64,000 nucleotides of DNA from Anas platyrhynchos (lineage: Eukaryota; Chordata; Aves; Anseriformes; Anatidae): positions 7,911,001 through 7,975,000 of the forward strand of contig NC_092611.1 in assembly GCF_047663525.1 (NCBI RefSeq), written 5' to 3'. Under the pieces are notes generated by a model, which saw only the letters and a program-made list of their open reading frames with translations, searched no databases and was not told the origin of the DNA. Both the position numbers and the translations under genes were made by a program. Shown here in pieces: positions 14,662-36,537 of the stretch (position 1 is its first letter; the number at the start of each line of letters is the position of its first letter).

Positions 14662-14876
14662 TTTGAATGAACTGCAGCCAGACTTATCAGTTTATAACCA
14701 GAATGAGCTGAACAACTGTCAAGTCTAATTCCTTATGGCTCTCAGAAGGTAACAGTGTCAGCACCAATACAACAGCAGCAATGAGAAGTTTGCCTGGATA
14801 AGAAAGTTATCCACTCACCTGTCAGCAAGATCCTGAAGCTACAGAATAAAATCAACCAACTCAAAGCATTAGCCAT
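173..14876 (-). CDS. Large secreted/surface cysteine-rich protein with tandem GCC2/GCC3 (ephrin-receptor-like) modules; 3' end outside window
   Basis: I traced 27 coding exons: 14819-14876, 14061-14243, 13602-13673, 12685-12811, 12288-12427, 11409-11612, 10887-11036, 10426-10605, 9988-10104, 9436-9585, 8597-8812, 8132-8236, 7898-8042, 7570-7784, 7387-7486, 6475-6641, 5219-5452, 4700-4797, 4276-4453, 3756-3983, 3454-3546, 3123-3296, 2172-2327, 1625-1745, 988-1202, 445-696, 173-364. Every junction has AG/GT sites and all phases agree, giving 4,270 nt (about 1,423 codons) without a stop. Exon 1 (MANALSWLILFCSFRILLT) is a signal peptide, which is why I chose this start. The rest is repeated motifs such as CPPGHYC, CPAGSY, AGFYCSGGA and CxxCP, typical of Pfam GCC2_GCC3. 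No catalytic domain or membrane segment is seen, but the C-terminus lies beyond the left edge. Most introns are phase 1, as in shuffled extracellular modules. Function unknown; the gene looks intact. Symbol withheld because I cannot match a named orthologue. Confidence 0.85.
1204..1255. repeat. (TAAA)n microsatellite
   Basis: About twelve uninterrupted ATAA/TAAA units lie directly upstream (in transcript sense) of the acceptor of the exon at 988-1202. On the coding strand this is a TTTA-rich tract that doubles as the polypyrimidine-like region of that splice site. Confidence 0.95.
14629..14658. repeat. Poly(A) tract
   Basis: A run of about 30 A directly follows six G. It lies in intron 1 of the cysteine-rich gene. 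No retroelement body was recognised next to it. Confidence 0.95.
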
Positions 14877-15179
14877 GGGGGCCAGTAAACAGCTCTTAAG
14901 AAAATGTTCAGAGGCTCTCTTGAAAACATTTCTTGAACATCTGGTGTCGCCTTTGCTGAAGCCCAATGTAACAAAATCCCTCCCACGTCATTACTTGCCA
15001 GTACAGCCTGAAGTGAAACGAACACCAAGCAGCAGAAAGAAAGGGTGGCCAAAGAGCTAATCCTGTGTAAACTCCCCTCTAGCATTAGTGGTGCTAAAAA
15101 GTGAGAGAACTCCTTCAAACATGAGATAGCGCTTAACAGCAAAAGCCCCCCAGTGTTAGATCAGTCCAGCTGTAAAGCC

Positions 15180-15215
15180 AGTACCTGGAGAGTACTGCTC
15201 TGCTCTCCAGGTACT
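15180..15215. repeat. Perfect 13-bp inverted repeat, 10-nt loop
   Basis: AGTACCTGGAGAG at 15180-15192 is the exact reverse complement of CTCTCCAGGTACT at 15203-15215. The arms could form a strong hairpin. It lies about 300 bp upstream of the start exon of the cysteine-rich gene; role unknown. Confidence 0.9.
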
Positions 15216-16103
15216 AGGAGTAGGGGGCTATTATCTGTGAGCTTTTGCTCCACAGAAGTGATACATTTCAAAGTTTCTTCCATCTGTGTAGTCCTCTAGC
15301 TAATAGAGCTTATTGTATAGAAAAATCTGTCACAGGCTAAAATGCTCTGCACAGCCCTTCAGAGACTAGCAGATAAACTCATTTGTAGATAAACTGATTT
15401 TAAATATTTGGGTGTACACTTGGACCTTTTGTGTTGCATCCTAAACCTGCAAGGTGCTAATGTGTCCTCCCATTTGCTCTTAATACAATTATCCCTCCCT
15501 CCCCATGGCTTAAGCTGTGTATTTACCCAGGCAATTATTGCAGGAAGCTAAGTACTTTATAAAACTATGATCAGTTGGCAACTGTCCCACTGATCTTCAC
15601 CTCACCCCCCAAAACATCATCTGTGGAGCAGATGCGCAGCCGCACTTTGAGGTATCCATCTTTCATTTTTTTTTCCATTTTTTTTTCCATTTGTTTCCAT
15701 AAGTTCAGTTGCCTGGTTATTGCTGTCACGTTTTAATTAGCCAGCTTCTCTCCTTTCAGCTCCTTCCCATTCATCTTGCACTGGCCTCCTCCTGTTACAG
15801 CATTACCTTTCCTGTCTCACTGCTTTCCTCATAGAAAAGAGAGTGGCTGAAAGGAGCTGGAACAAGAGCCAAAGCAGCTTGTTTTCGTTTTTCTATTATG
15901 CTGGCACAATTGGAAAAATCCAAGATTGTCTGAGCTGGGGACATACCCATCGCTCACAGCTGGACTTGTTCTAAATCACCAGCTTACCTAGAAAGCCTGT
16001 ACGACCAATTTCCAAGAGCACAATCATCTGCTAGATTCTCTTACTGGAAACTGAAGGAGGAAAGGGATTACTGAATTTCACTGGGTCAAAAATACCCAGT
16101 AGA

Positions 16104-16149
16104 AAAAAAAAAAAAAAAATCAAAACAAAAACAAACAAACAAACAAACT
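16104..16149. repeat. A-rich/(CAAA)n simple repeat
   Basis: A run of about 17 A is followed by degenerate and then regular CAAA units. Low-complexity sequence with no associated gene. Confidence 0.9.
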
Positions 16150-16523
16150 ACAAAGCCCAAATCCTTGTTTTCCCTGTGTTATGACACATTCTATTCACAT
16201 TTGAAAAATGAGTGTCAGAACTCCAAAAAGCATCGTTTAGATTTTTGGATGGTCAGTTTTCCTTTAGAAAGCCACAACATCACTCACACAGCATTTGCTA
16301 TGAAGATTGTTTTAATTGTTCTTCTTTCCCCATCCCTATTTCAGGGGGAAAAAAAAATCATTTAAATGCCAGCTCTGAACAGATTTATCTTCAGAATGGT
16401 TATTGCCTTAATTCTTGTTTGGCTATGACATTTCCAAGAGCATCCCTTCTCCTAGGGGACATCTGCAGCTTGCTATTCAAGGTCTCCCTGGGCAGTGCCT
16501 CCCTGGGCAGCCTGCTCTGAGGA

Positions 16524-16592
16524 GCTGCTTTGGTAGAAGGGTTGGACCCAGTGATTTTTTGAGGTCCCTTCCAACCCTACAGTTCTGGGGTT
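16524..16592 (+). mobile_element. CR1 LINE 3'-end fragment
   Basis: GGTTGGACCCAGTGAT followed by GAGGTCCCTTCCAACCCTAC matches the conserved 3' end of avian CR1 elements, in sense orientation. Only the terminal tail is recognisable, as is usual for 5'-truncated copies. The preceding 30-60 bases (repeated CTCCCTGGGCAG) may belong to it. Confidence 0.8.
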
Positions 16593-16698
16593 AATTTAGG
16601 GTGCGTGAGACTGACAGACATGTGGACAACCCCCCACAGACAGCCCCTTCCCTGTCTGTGACCTATTGAACCTGCACCCATGGACACACAGCGCTTAC

Positions 16699-16749
16699 AA
16701 CCCTAACCCTAAACCCTAACACAAACCCTAACCCCTAACCCCAACCCCT
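16699..16749 (-). repeat. Interstitial telomere-like tract
   Basis: Six to seven CCCTAA-type units, mostly perfect or one base off (CCCTAA, CCCTAAA, CCCCTAA), occur in tandem. This is the C-rich strand of the vertebrate telomere repeat. It ends about 15 bp before the first YY1-like motif of the array at 16763. Confidence 0.85.
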
Positions 16750-16762
16750 GCACTCTGGGCAC

Positions 16763-17016
16763 ACAACATGGCCTCGAACTACACATCCCAGCATCCCCCG
16801 GACACCCAACATGGCCGCCGGCAGGCCGGGTGTGCGAGAACTACATTTCCCAGCATTCCTTGTGCTCCCAACATGGCCGCCTGCCAGCAGCGCTTGGAGA
16901 ACTACAGCTCCCACAATGCTCTGCGAAGCCAACATGGCCGCCCGGAAGCGCTGTGCCCTCGGACTACATTTCCCAGCATCCCCCTGAAAATGTCGCCTGT
17001 CCGGAGGCCGCCATTG
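16763..17016 (+). promoter_or_regulatory. Tandem array of alternating YY1-type and ZNF143-type sites, 61-62 bp period
   Basis: Four units are seen. Each has an ACATGGCC core followed about 13-25 bp later by an AACTACANNTCCCANNATNC element. The ZNF143-like (SBS1) elements lie at 16777-16796, 16839-16859, 16900-16920 and 16961-16981. The YY1-like elements lie at 16763-16775, 16806-16819, 16868-16881 and 16929-16942, the last three being identical (CCAACATGGCCGCC). A reversed YY1-like site (GCCGCCATTG) closes the array at 17007-17016. ZNF143 and YY1 are promoter factors of CpG-rich genes, so this looks like a promoter or insulator. The nearest gene starts are 1.9 kb away on the minus strand, with none mapped on the plus strand. 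Confidence 0.75.
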
Positions 17017-17019
17017 TTT

Positions 17020-17280
17020 GCACCCCCCCCTTCTGGCTTGTTTTTGGGGCTTTCCCCTCAATTTTGGGGTTTCACCTCTCCACGGCAGGGTCCTCCCCCC
17101 AAAATTTTGGGGCTCCTTCCCCTAAAACTCAGGGCTTTGCTACCCCTGTTTTGAGGTTCCCCCCAGTTTATAGAAAAACCTAATTTTAAGGTTCTTTCCC
17201 CCAATGTTGGGGTTTAACCACACTTTTGGGGTTCCTTCCCCTAATTTGGGGCTTCGTCCCTCGAGTTTTGGGGCTTCCAC
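17020..17280. repeat. Degenerate TTTTGGGG-containing minisatellite
   Basis: About eight imperfect copies of a roughly 30-bp unit containing TTTTGGGG(G/C)TTCC and CCCC(C)TAA run directly downstream of the ZNF143/YY1 array. The G runs suggest quadruplex potential. Confidence 0.7.
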
Positions 17281-17337
17281 CCAGGTGACACCAAACGCCC
17301 CGCTGGGTAGGACCTACTTTTGAACAGCCCATGGCCC

Positions 17338-17370
17338 CAACACTAACCCTAAAACCCTACCCTAACCCTT
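17338..17370 (-). repeat. Second interstitial telomere-like tract
   Basis: CACTAACCCTAAAACCCTA followed by CCCTAACCC gives about five degenerate CCCTAA units in the same orientation as the tract at 16699. Confidence 0.8.
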
Positions 17371-17640
17371 TTTTGGGGGTCAGAGGCTCCGGGGTCAGGT
17401 CTGGGGATGGGGCTCTGGGATTTGGGTTGTGTCAGTGACTCAGCTCGGCTGCGGGGTCGAGGGTTTGGTGTCAAGGTTCTGGGGTCAAGGGTTCAGGGTC
17501 GGGGCCCTTTTGGTGCTGGTCCAGAATTGGGGTTTGGGGTCATTACTCACGGTTTGACCTCGCTGTTGGGAGTAGGGGTCGGGGGCTCCGTGGAGCTGGT
17601 GTAAGGAAGCAGGGCTGGGGAGCAGGGTAGGAGAGCAGGG
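17371..17640. repeat. G-rich GGGGTC-type degenerate repeat
   Basis: Repeated GGGGTCNGG and TTTGGGGTC words continue from the telomere-like tract to just beyond the C2CD2L 3' end. One AP-1/NF-E2-like word (TGACTCAGC) is present near 17440. No gene seen. Confidence 0.6.
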
Positions 17641-17666
17641 GTGCAGTCAGGACGCGTGCTCAGGTT

Positions 17667-17672
17667 TTTATT
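17667..17672 (-). terminator. Distal poly(A) signal AATAAA for C2CD2L
   Basis: TTTATT on the plus strand reads AATAAA on the C2CD2L strand. A second copy at 17780-17785 could give a slightly shorter transcript. Confidence 0.6.
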
Positions 17673-18512
17673 TCCATGGGTTTTAATAAGTTAACAGGTT
17701 CAGCCATTACACAGCAATGGAATTCTTCAACATTTACAAAGGTGCAAGAACTTCATTCATTTACTCTGAATTAAGTCGTTTTATTGTCATCTCTTAAGTA
17801 ACTACACAGTTCCTAGTTTTGTTTTTTCCTCTAGACAATCTGGGGTTAAAATAAACCACCCAGAAAGAAGGTATTAAAGTACAAAAAAAAAAAAAAATGA
17901 GCACACAAAAGGAGGGGTGCTAATTTCAGATTCAGCATGGGGATTTGGTCCAGTACCTCTACAAGCAAAGAGAGGTGGTACGGAGCAGTCACGCTTGTAG
18001 AAAGAGCTGTGATTCCTGCACGTACACAAAGACCTTTTCCAGAAGTTTGACCACGGACAGAACTGTTGCTGGATCCTTACACTCACCGTGAGTTAGGGGC
18101 AGGGAAGGGAGAACGAGGCAAAAGACTCCAGAACGCACCAGGAGCATCCACCCACCGGTCAAGCATCTCGCCAGCTACCCAGTAACCTCCCTCTAGGATT
18201 AGCACACAGGGAAGGAGAGTGGCTGCCACACGATGCAGCACCTCTAAAAACAAATCTGAAAATAAAACACAGAATGCTTCCTCGCATACACACTCACACA
18301 CACACAGATATGGTGTAGAAACAGCCCGTGCCTCTCGCACTCACAGCAGTTTGAAGTTTTCCTGACGCTCCCCTCCCCTGAGCTGCTCTCCAGCTAGCTG
18401 CAAAGTCTCCACCCTCTCTCCCCCTCAAGACCCATGCTCGACTACAAAAGCACATATACATGTCTACAATCCCTCTCCCTTTGGATTGTACACGCTTTGA
18501 ACCTCCTCTCCA

Positions 18513-18601
18513 AATCACGGAACCCCAGAATGTTTCAGACTGGAAGGGAGCTTTAAGATCATCTAATTCCAACCCCATCACCTGACAGAGTCCCTGTCCC
18601 A
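18513..18601 (-). mobile_element. CR1 LINE 3'-end fragment
   Basis: The words CAGAATGTTTCAGACTGGAA, GATCATCTAATTCCAACCCC and a trailing GTCCC match the reverse complement of the CR1 3' end. It is about 90 bp, diverged, and lies in the C2CD2L 3'UTR. Confidence 0.8.
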
Positions 18602-21546
18602 CCAGGCTTCAGTTGAGTTCCACCGCATTAAAGCTCACAGCACCCCCCAAAAAATGAGGTTTTGCGGTCTCCTTCATTCACGTTAATGTTTTTTCTTACT
18701 TTAAGAGGCTGCAAAATCACAGAACGCCCTTTGCAGGCAGATGCTAAGGGCTTTTCAACGGGAAGGTTCTTAAAAGCCTTACCAAAACAGGGGGAAGGGT
18801 GTGTCCGGACAGCTGCAGTTACAAGCGTACAGCTAGAGCGATCTGTTTTCTTCAAAGAAGTGAGAACACACAGCATATGTAAATCCTAACTCTGTTCAGC
18901 TAAAACACCAGGAAAAAGAAAAAAAAAAAAGAATACTTTGGCTTTTTTAACGGTCACTCTTTCTACTTGCGTAGCCAGCAATGAAACGTTGCATTTGGAA
19001 TACAGCCCACGTAAGGAGGCTGAGCTCTTTCAGAAGCATCTCTTTGTTCAAGTCCACCACTCTGACACTCCTCTCCCCCCACTTATTTGGTCAATGGCAC
19101 CAAGGGCATGAGTACCCACAAGAAGTTAAACAGGGAAAAGCTGATTTCAAACACCATTTCTTTTGTTTTAAAGCAAAAAGCACAAGAGGTGACTAAACAC
19201 AAACAGATTTTTTTATACAGCAGCTTTATGAGTGAAAACTCCATGGGACCTTCTCTACAGTTTCTGGAGACCAGAGACTTCCATCACCTTCCCTTTCCCT
19301 TTTGAGAAAGTTAGGATATTAGGATAAAAGAATCGTTCCTCAGGCCAATAATCACACCTCCCCACAAGGCGGATTTGTTACCGTTCTTGGCTTCAGTAAG
19401 TCAGGAGATTCACACACACTCACATAGCCAAGACACAGCAGCTTACCCAAATACTCTGAAAAAAAATATTCTGCACCCAGAGAAGATTTTGTAGAAAATT
19501 GAAAGCTACAGTATCAGTCCTACACTGTAAAACTTTGAGGAGCAATGATGTGGCAGAAAGAAAACACAAGCAGATGCAGGAATTAATGTTTGGGGATATG
19601 CTCCATCTGACCTTAACAATAACCCTTTTTGCTGCAAGGATTTTTTGCATCTAGCCAGATACAAATTTTCATATCCAGTATAAAAAAAAAAAAAGCCCAT
19701 GATAAAGAGTGCCACCAACAGTTCAAGGGAGAATACACAACCACTGTTGTGCACCCTGTGTGCCATTCATCCCACAGACAACAGTGCGGAATATTCCCAA
19801 TATTTCTGACAGGTCAAAGCTCAAATCAAAAACAGTAATTCCATCGCCACTCGTTAGCAGCCATATCCTGGAGCCCACAAAGTGGGAACAAGCTCAGTAA
19901 GGCCTTCCCAACTTCCTGATACTTTTGGGATGCACTCTAAAATTCCTGCCTGTAAATTGCTTCACAACAGCATACCAAACACATTTCAGCCTTTGGAAAT
20001 AGCACATGGCCTTATCAGTAACCCAGGATTTGGTCTTCTGAATAACACGATGCATTGTATCACACAATTCCAGAGTACTGCTACTTTTCCAATTGGGTTG
20101 CCTCTTGAATGAAGTATAGCAACAGCCCCCACCTCAGGAGGTATTTTAACAGGAGAACAGAGCTAAAGACCCCACCCAGGCTTACACAATCTCTCCGCCA
20201 AACTTCTTTTCCTCCCCTTTGACCCATTTCCCTATCTCTGCAGCTCTACAGAAGAGCAAGAGCTTCCATTCAAACAATCTACATTAACAACGAATAAGCA
20301 TTTTTCTAAGGAGTGTTGTTACACTCATTCAAACGGGGCCTCTTGGGATATTCACAACGCACGTATTTCAAGAGACTGGGAAAACATTCATTTAGAAGGG
20401 CAGTTTCCTCCTCTGCGAGCAGCTGATTTTTCCCCCATGCAGCTCTCCCTCAAGGAACACCCACTGCAGAAAGGCCCACGCTTTAAACGTAGAGGATAAC
20501 ATTTTCTACAAGGAGGTTATTTCCCATGCCATCAGGAAAGGCTCTTTCTGCTACAAGAAATGCTGTTCATCAGTGCAAACACGTAAGCTCTTCACTCAGG
20601 TTCCACTTCACACTGCCACGTTCCTCACTGTTCATCCCCAGCACATCAGGCACTGGAGTCAGAACTGCTAAGGAGAACCACAGAACTGGACCACAGCCTC
20701 CGTTTCCCCTGTGCCCTACCAGAGATGGCCCTAACCACCCACAAGGAAAACGTTTCCACTTGTACAGGAAGATGGCTGGTACAAATACGTCCCATGGCCC
20801 CTTCCCCACTCCAGAACATTGACAAAGAAGCACCAAAAGCAGCAAACGGATGTTCTTGCAAGGACTGGGTCTTCTACAAAAACTCGTCTAGTGGTTAAGG
20901 TTTCCTTCTTCTTAGAGACTCCTTTCTTCATCAGTGTAGCACAGAAAAAAGGCACCTTTCACACCTTCTGAAACGGAGACCATTCCAATAGCCAATCTGG
21001 GTGGGGAACAGCAGCTTGTTCTGCTCACAGCACATAGCCCAGGAACGCACACATCGTCCCACACCACACCTCAGTCACGTTACAGCCTCTGCATCGAGCA
21101 GGAGCAACAACAGAATGGTCAGCAACCGCACCATTCTCTCTCAAGAGCAGAATCGAGCAAGGCTACATACCGCAGCTCTCGAAAATGCAGCTAACTTGGC
21201 AGTTTCTCAGTTTTTTTAACTCCGAGGCTGTCACTTGACAGGTGCCAGGAAGCGCCTAGTGAAGCTGGACAGCCGGACAGAGTCACTTCTGCAGCTCCTG
21301 GGAACCCCACGGGGATTAGCATGCCTGCTGGATTTTTTTGGGGAGAGCATAACAGTCACAGAAGGCTGTGCAGTCTCAGCCCTGGGTATGCCACCTTTGC
21401 TCCCCAAACAGTGTAAAGCACTGGGGTGTCTTCCCTCCGCCAAGGTTGGAAGGAACCGGACTGCAGATCTCACATACCATGGAGCGGGAAGACAAAAGAC
21501 TAAGAGAGGATTTCTGTATGATCTTTCCAACCAGTATCTCCCTCCT

Positions 21547-30356
<8,810 letters not shown>

Positions 30357-30602
30357 GGCGCGGTGCCTCACGGCGGGCCGGGTGGCATCCCGGACCAGAG
30401 GAAAGGAAAGGAGAGGAGAGGATGCGGGCCTGGGCCGCGCCGCCTTTCCCTTCCCCCAGCCCCGCGGCGCACGTGGGCCGGGCTCGGCCCCCGCCGCTCG
30501 CGGCCGCCGCCTGCGCACAACGGCGGCGGGAGGCTGAACACTCCCAACACCGACCTGGCCATGGCACGCAGCTTCCTTCACCATTCCTCGCGGGCAGGTT
30601 CT

Positions 30603-31599
30603 TCATCCTGGGTTGTATGGTTTTAGGTCTGTCCAGGCAACCTCGTCGTTCTGCTGTTGTTGGGAGCCTTCTCTTCCGGCAGCCTGAAAGAGCAAGGCAA
30701 ACGCGGTCAGGGCGATGAGCTCCCCGACAGCCTTTCTGTTTCTCTCGCTTAAAAACAGCCTTCTCTGAACTCCTCTTTTTCCAGCTGTGCTGACTGACGG
30801 ACACATTCGCAGCAGGGCTGTAAGCTATTCAGTTGCCTGCTCTCAGCTCCAGCCAACCCTGCTGGAGGGGGGCAGCAGCAAATGCTTTCACCTCCTTTCC
30901 TCACAAGTCACCTTCCATGGGGCTACATCTGCAGGAGGCTCTCTGGCCAACCACCTGCCTGCCTCAAAACTTATTTATTTAAGGCTCAGCTACAGCTTAC
31001 CAGCTTTTACAGCAATTCAGCAGACAGCAGAGCAGAAAACACCTCTTTCAGTGCAGCAGCAGCTGCCGGTCAGCACAGAAGCCATCAGAAACCACCTCAG
31101 GTCCCCGTGCTTCAGGCACAGGCAGAGGGAAATGCTTCTTGCTGCTCCCAGACCCGCTGCCCTGCTGCCTTTGCACCTGCTCGGTGACTCCAGCAGAGCC
31201 CAGCGGGCAGGATCAGGCCGGTCCTTGCCACCAGCCCCCTTCCCCTGAAGATCTAAACACCCGTTACGGGCGTCCTGGCGCAGAAAGACCCGGGATAAGT
31301 TGATTTCCTTTTTATTTATTGATATTTTTATTCTTTTATTTCACTTTTTCTCCCCCGGCGCTTCAGGAAACGCTCCCTCCTCCCCCCGGTCCCCTCAGCT
31401 CTCCCTTGCGGCGCTCCCCCACGCATCCCCGTGAGGCGCCCCCAGCTCTGGGAGCTCCCCTCAGCCTCCGCCGCTCCCCGGGCCGTCCCCTCACGGCGCC
31501 CCGCCGACGGGGCCGACCCCGCCTCCCGCGGGGGCAGAAGTGACGTACCTGGCGGCGGAGCCGGGGCGGCGCGCGGCTGGGCAGCGCCGAGGCGGCCAT
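30603..31599 (-). CDS. Candidate two-exon small ORF (43 aa), or upstream leader of C2CD2L
   Basis: Exon A (31549-31599) reads ATG in good context (CCAACATGG), [17 protein letters not shown], then a consensus donor (CAG|GTACGT). Exon B begins after a strong pyrimidine tract plus CAG at 30683 and continues in phase as [20 protein letters not shown], then KPYNPG and a stop at 30603. The joined product has 43 residues and an Arg-rich, mitochondrial-presequence-like N-terminus. I recognise no family. Exon A starts 139 bp from the DPAGT1 start on the opposite strand, inside the same CpG-rich promoter. Exon B ends 247 bp before the C2CD2L start with no poly(A) signal seen, so these could instead be 5' leader exons of C2CD2L carrying an upstream ORF. 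Internal exons cannot be excluded. RNA evidence would decide. Confidence 0.4.
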
Positions 31600-31738
31600 G
31601 TTGGTTGAGGGCAGAGCGGGAGGAGCACAGCTGGCTCCCCACCGCGGCGCTTTTGCCAGGCTCAAAGATGGCGCTTTGTGCGTCGGAGGGGGTGCGCGCG
31701 CAGCCAGCACCTCCTTCCCCCATCCCTGTCAGGCGGCC
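31549..31738. promoter_or_regulatory. Divergent CpG-rich promoter of DPAGT1 and the minus-strand small ORF/leader
   Basis: A GC- and CpG-rich interval separates opposite-strand start codons (31599 minus, 31739 plus). It carries two YY1-like motifs, CCAACATGGCCGCC on the minus strand (31591-31604) and AAAGATGGCGC on the plus strand (31664-31674). No TATA box is seen, as expected for a housekeeping promoter. Confidence 0.6.
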
Positions 31739-35410
<3,672 letters not shown>

Positions 35411-35879
35411 CTAGGCTACAAGGAGCCAGTGGTAAGAGTTGCACTTTACAGTCAACTTCCTCCAGTTGCTGACCAAATAATTCAAATGATCTTATTCTGG
35501 TCCTCTGAGAGCATCAGGCCACCTTTCAAAAGGCAAGCTGATCTCTGGGCCTGTCCAGAATCACAATCTTCTTTCTGTGCACAGAGGTCTTTTGTCCAGT
35601 TCTGCTGACAGAAGAGATTCAACGCTACTTGGACATCACTGTTAATGAGATTACCTTTGAGAGGGGAATTAAGGAACCCGCCTTTTTTTTTTTTTTTTTT
35701 TTTTAAAACACACAATGTTTAGGGAAAGGGGGAAGAGATGAAACCGCTCTGAATTCAAGAAGCGCCTTTCCGTTCCCGGAGAGAAAACAGGAACTTCTAT
35801 TTCTGTAAGACTCTACAGCAGAGCAGAGCGGACATAGAATATTGTTATAAATCATACCCAAAATTCAGAGCACTCTGAG

Positions 35880-35885
35880 AATAAA
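35880..35885 (+). terminator. Poly(A) signal AATAAA of DPAGT1
   Basis: The hexamer lies 470 nt after the stop codon, within GAGAATAAAAGAAC. It implies a short 3'UTR. The T-rich tract at 35683-35704 lies within this UTR. Confidence 0.65.
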
Positions 35886-36300
35886 AGAACTCAAGGTACC
35901 CTTTCCCCTCTGATGTTTTGCCTTGAAAATATTGACACAGTACCTCTGCGTCCTACCCTGCCAGGGGCTGATCATTTCTGCAGCAGGCAGAAATTCCCTC
36001 CTCGACACCCACTGGGAATGTTTTTACCAAAGGCTTTTTTCAGAACATCTTTATCGGTTGTGCTCCTTCGCAGAGCAGGGCGCCTCAAGAACAGGGTGGT
36101 GCAGACGGGCTCGCCGTGCCCGTTATAACACCGGGCGTTGGTAGAAGCCCCGAGTCGGTGCCCTGCAGGCTGCAGTTGGGTTTTCCTCACCCACAGCCCC
36201 GTTTGCACAGCCTTGCCCGGCACCGCGGCTCGCCACAGACTCGCAGCGCCACAAGCGGGTGGCCAGCGCCTCAGCGAGGCCGCCAACGGTCACCGCTCGG
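35886..36300. other. DPAGT1-H2AX spacer, no gene seen
   Basis: This is unique sequence rising in GC content toward the H2AX promoter. ORFs here on both strands look like GC-rich shadows. Confidence 0.5.
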
Positions 36301-36306
36301 TTTGAA

Positions 36307-36537
36307 TTTGGCGCCTCGGCTCCCGATTGGCCCTTCGCCGCACCCAATGGCTCGGAGGCGGAGGCGGGCAGAGACACGGGAGCGGCGGGCGAGCCAATCC
36401 GGCGGGCGCTCCGCCGCGGGGCGACCAATGAGCTGCGCCCTGCGGGGATAAAAGCGGGCGAGGCGGAGCCGCCCCCTTCCATTCCGCCGCAGAGCTGCGA
36501 GGGAGCGGTCGCGGAGCGCGCACGGCAGCGAGGCGCC
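36307..36537 (+). promoter_or_regulatory. H2AX promoter with E2F, CCAAT and TATA-like elements
   Basis: Elements in order: an E2F-type TTTGGCGCC (36307-36315), a reversed CCAAT (ATTGG, 36326-36330), CCAAT at 36344-36348, 36394-36398 and 36425-36429, and a TATA-like GATAAAAG (36447-36454) about 90 bp before the ATG. Multiple CCAAT boxes plus E2F are typical of cell-cycle-linked histone genes. Confidence 0.85.

Larger units (their letters stand above)
14877..16523. other. Intergenic/5' region of the cysteine-rich gene, no coding gene seen
   Basis: This stretch lies upstream of the signal-peptide exon and has no convincing ORF. It must hold the promoter and any untranslated leader of the cysteine-rich gene unless transcription begins farther up, in the motif array near 16.8 kb. 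Visible contents are a 13-bp inverted repeat (15180-15215), T-rich tracts near 15670-15690 and an A-rich/CAAA tract (16104-16149). Confidence 0.6.
17650..21546 (-). other. C2CD2L: C2CD2L 3' untranslated region
   Basis: This 3.9-kb stretch follows the C2CD2L stop codon and lacks coding-like ORFs. Poly(A) signals AATAAA on the minus strand lie at 17780-17785 and 17667-17672, the latter being the distal end. A reversed CR1 fragment lies inside (18513-18601). The 3' boundary is inferred from the signal only. Confidence 0.6.

Noticed and set aside
16811-17183. Plus-strand ORFs beginning at the ATGs inside the YY1 motifs
   Set aside because: They translate the tandem motif array itself, and frame and composition change at each repeat. 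They are better explained as DNA sites.
30603-30806. Minus-strand ORF with an apparent membrane helix ([12 protein letters not shown]) before the exon B peptide
   Set aside because: The helix is the translation of the polypyrimidine tract of a strong acceptor, not likely protein.
31598-31738. In-frame upstream ATG that would extend DPAGT1 by 47 residues
   Set aside because: The extension has no family similarity and lies in the promoter. The 406-aa product from 31739 fits the family.
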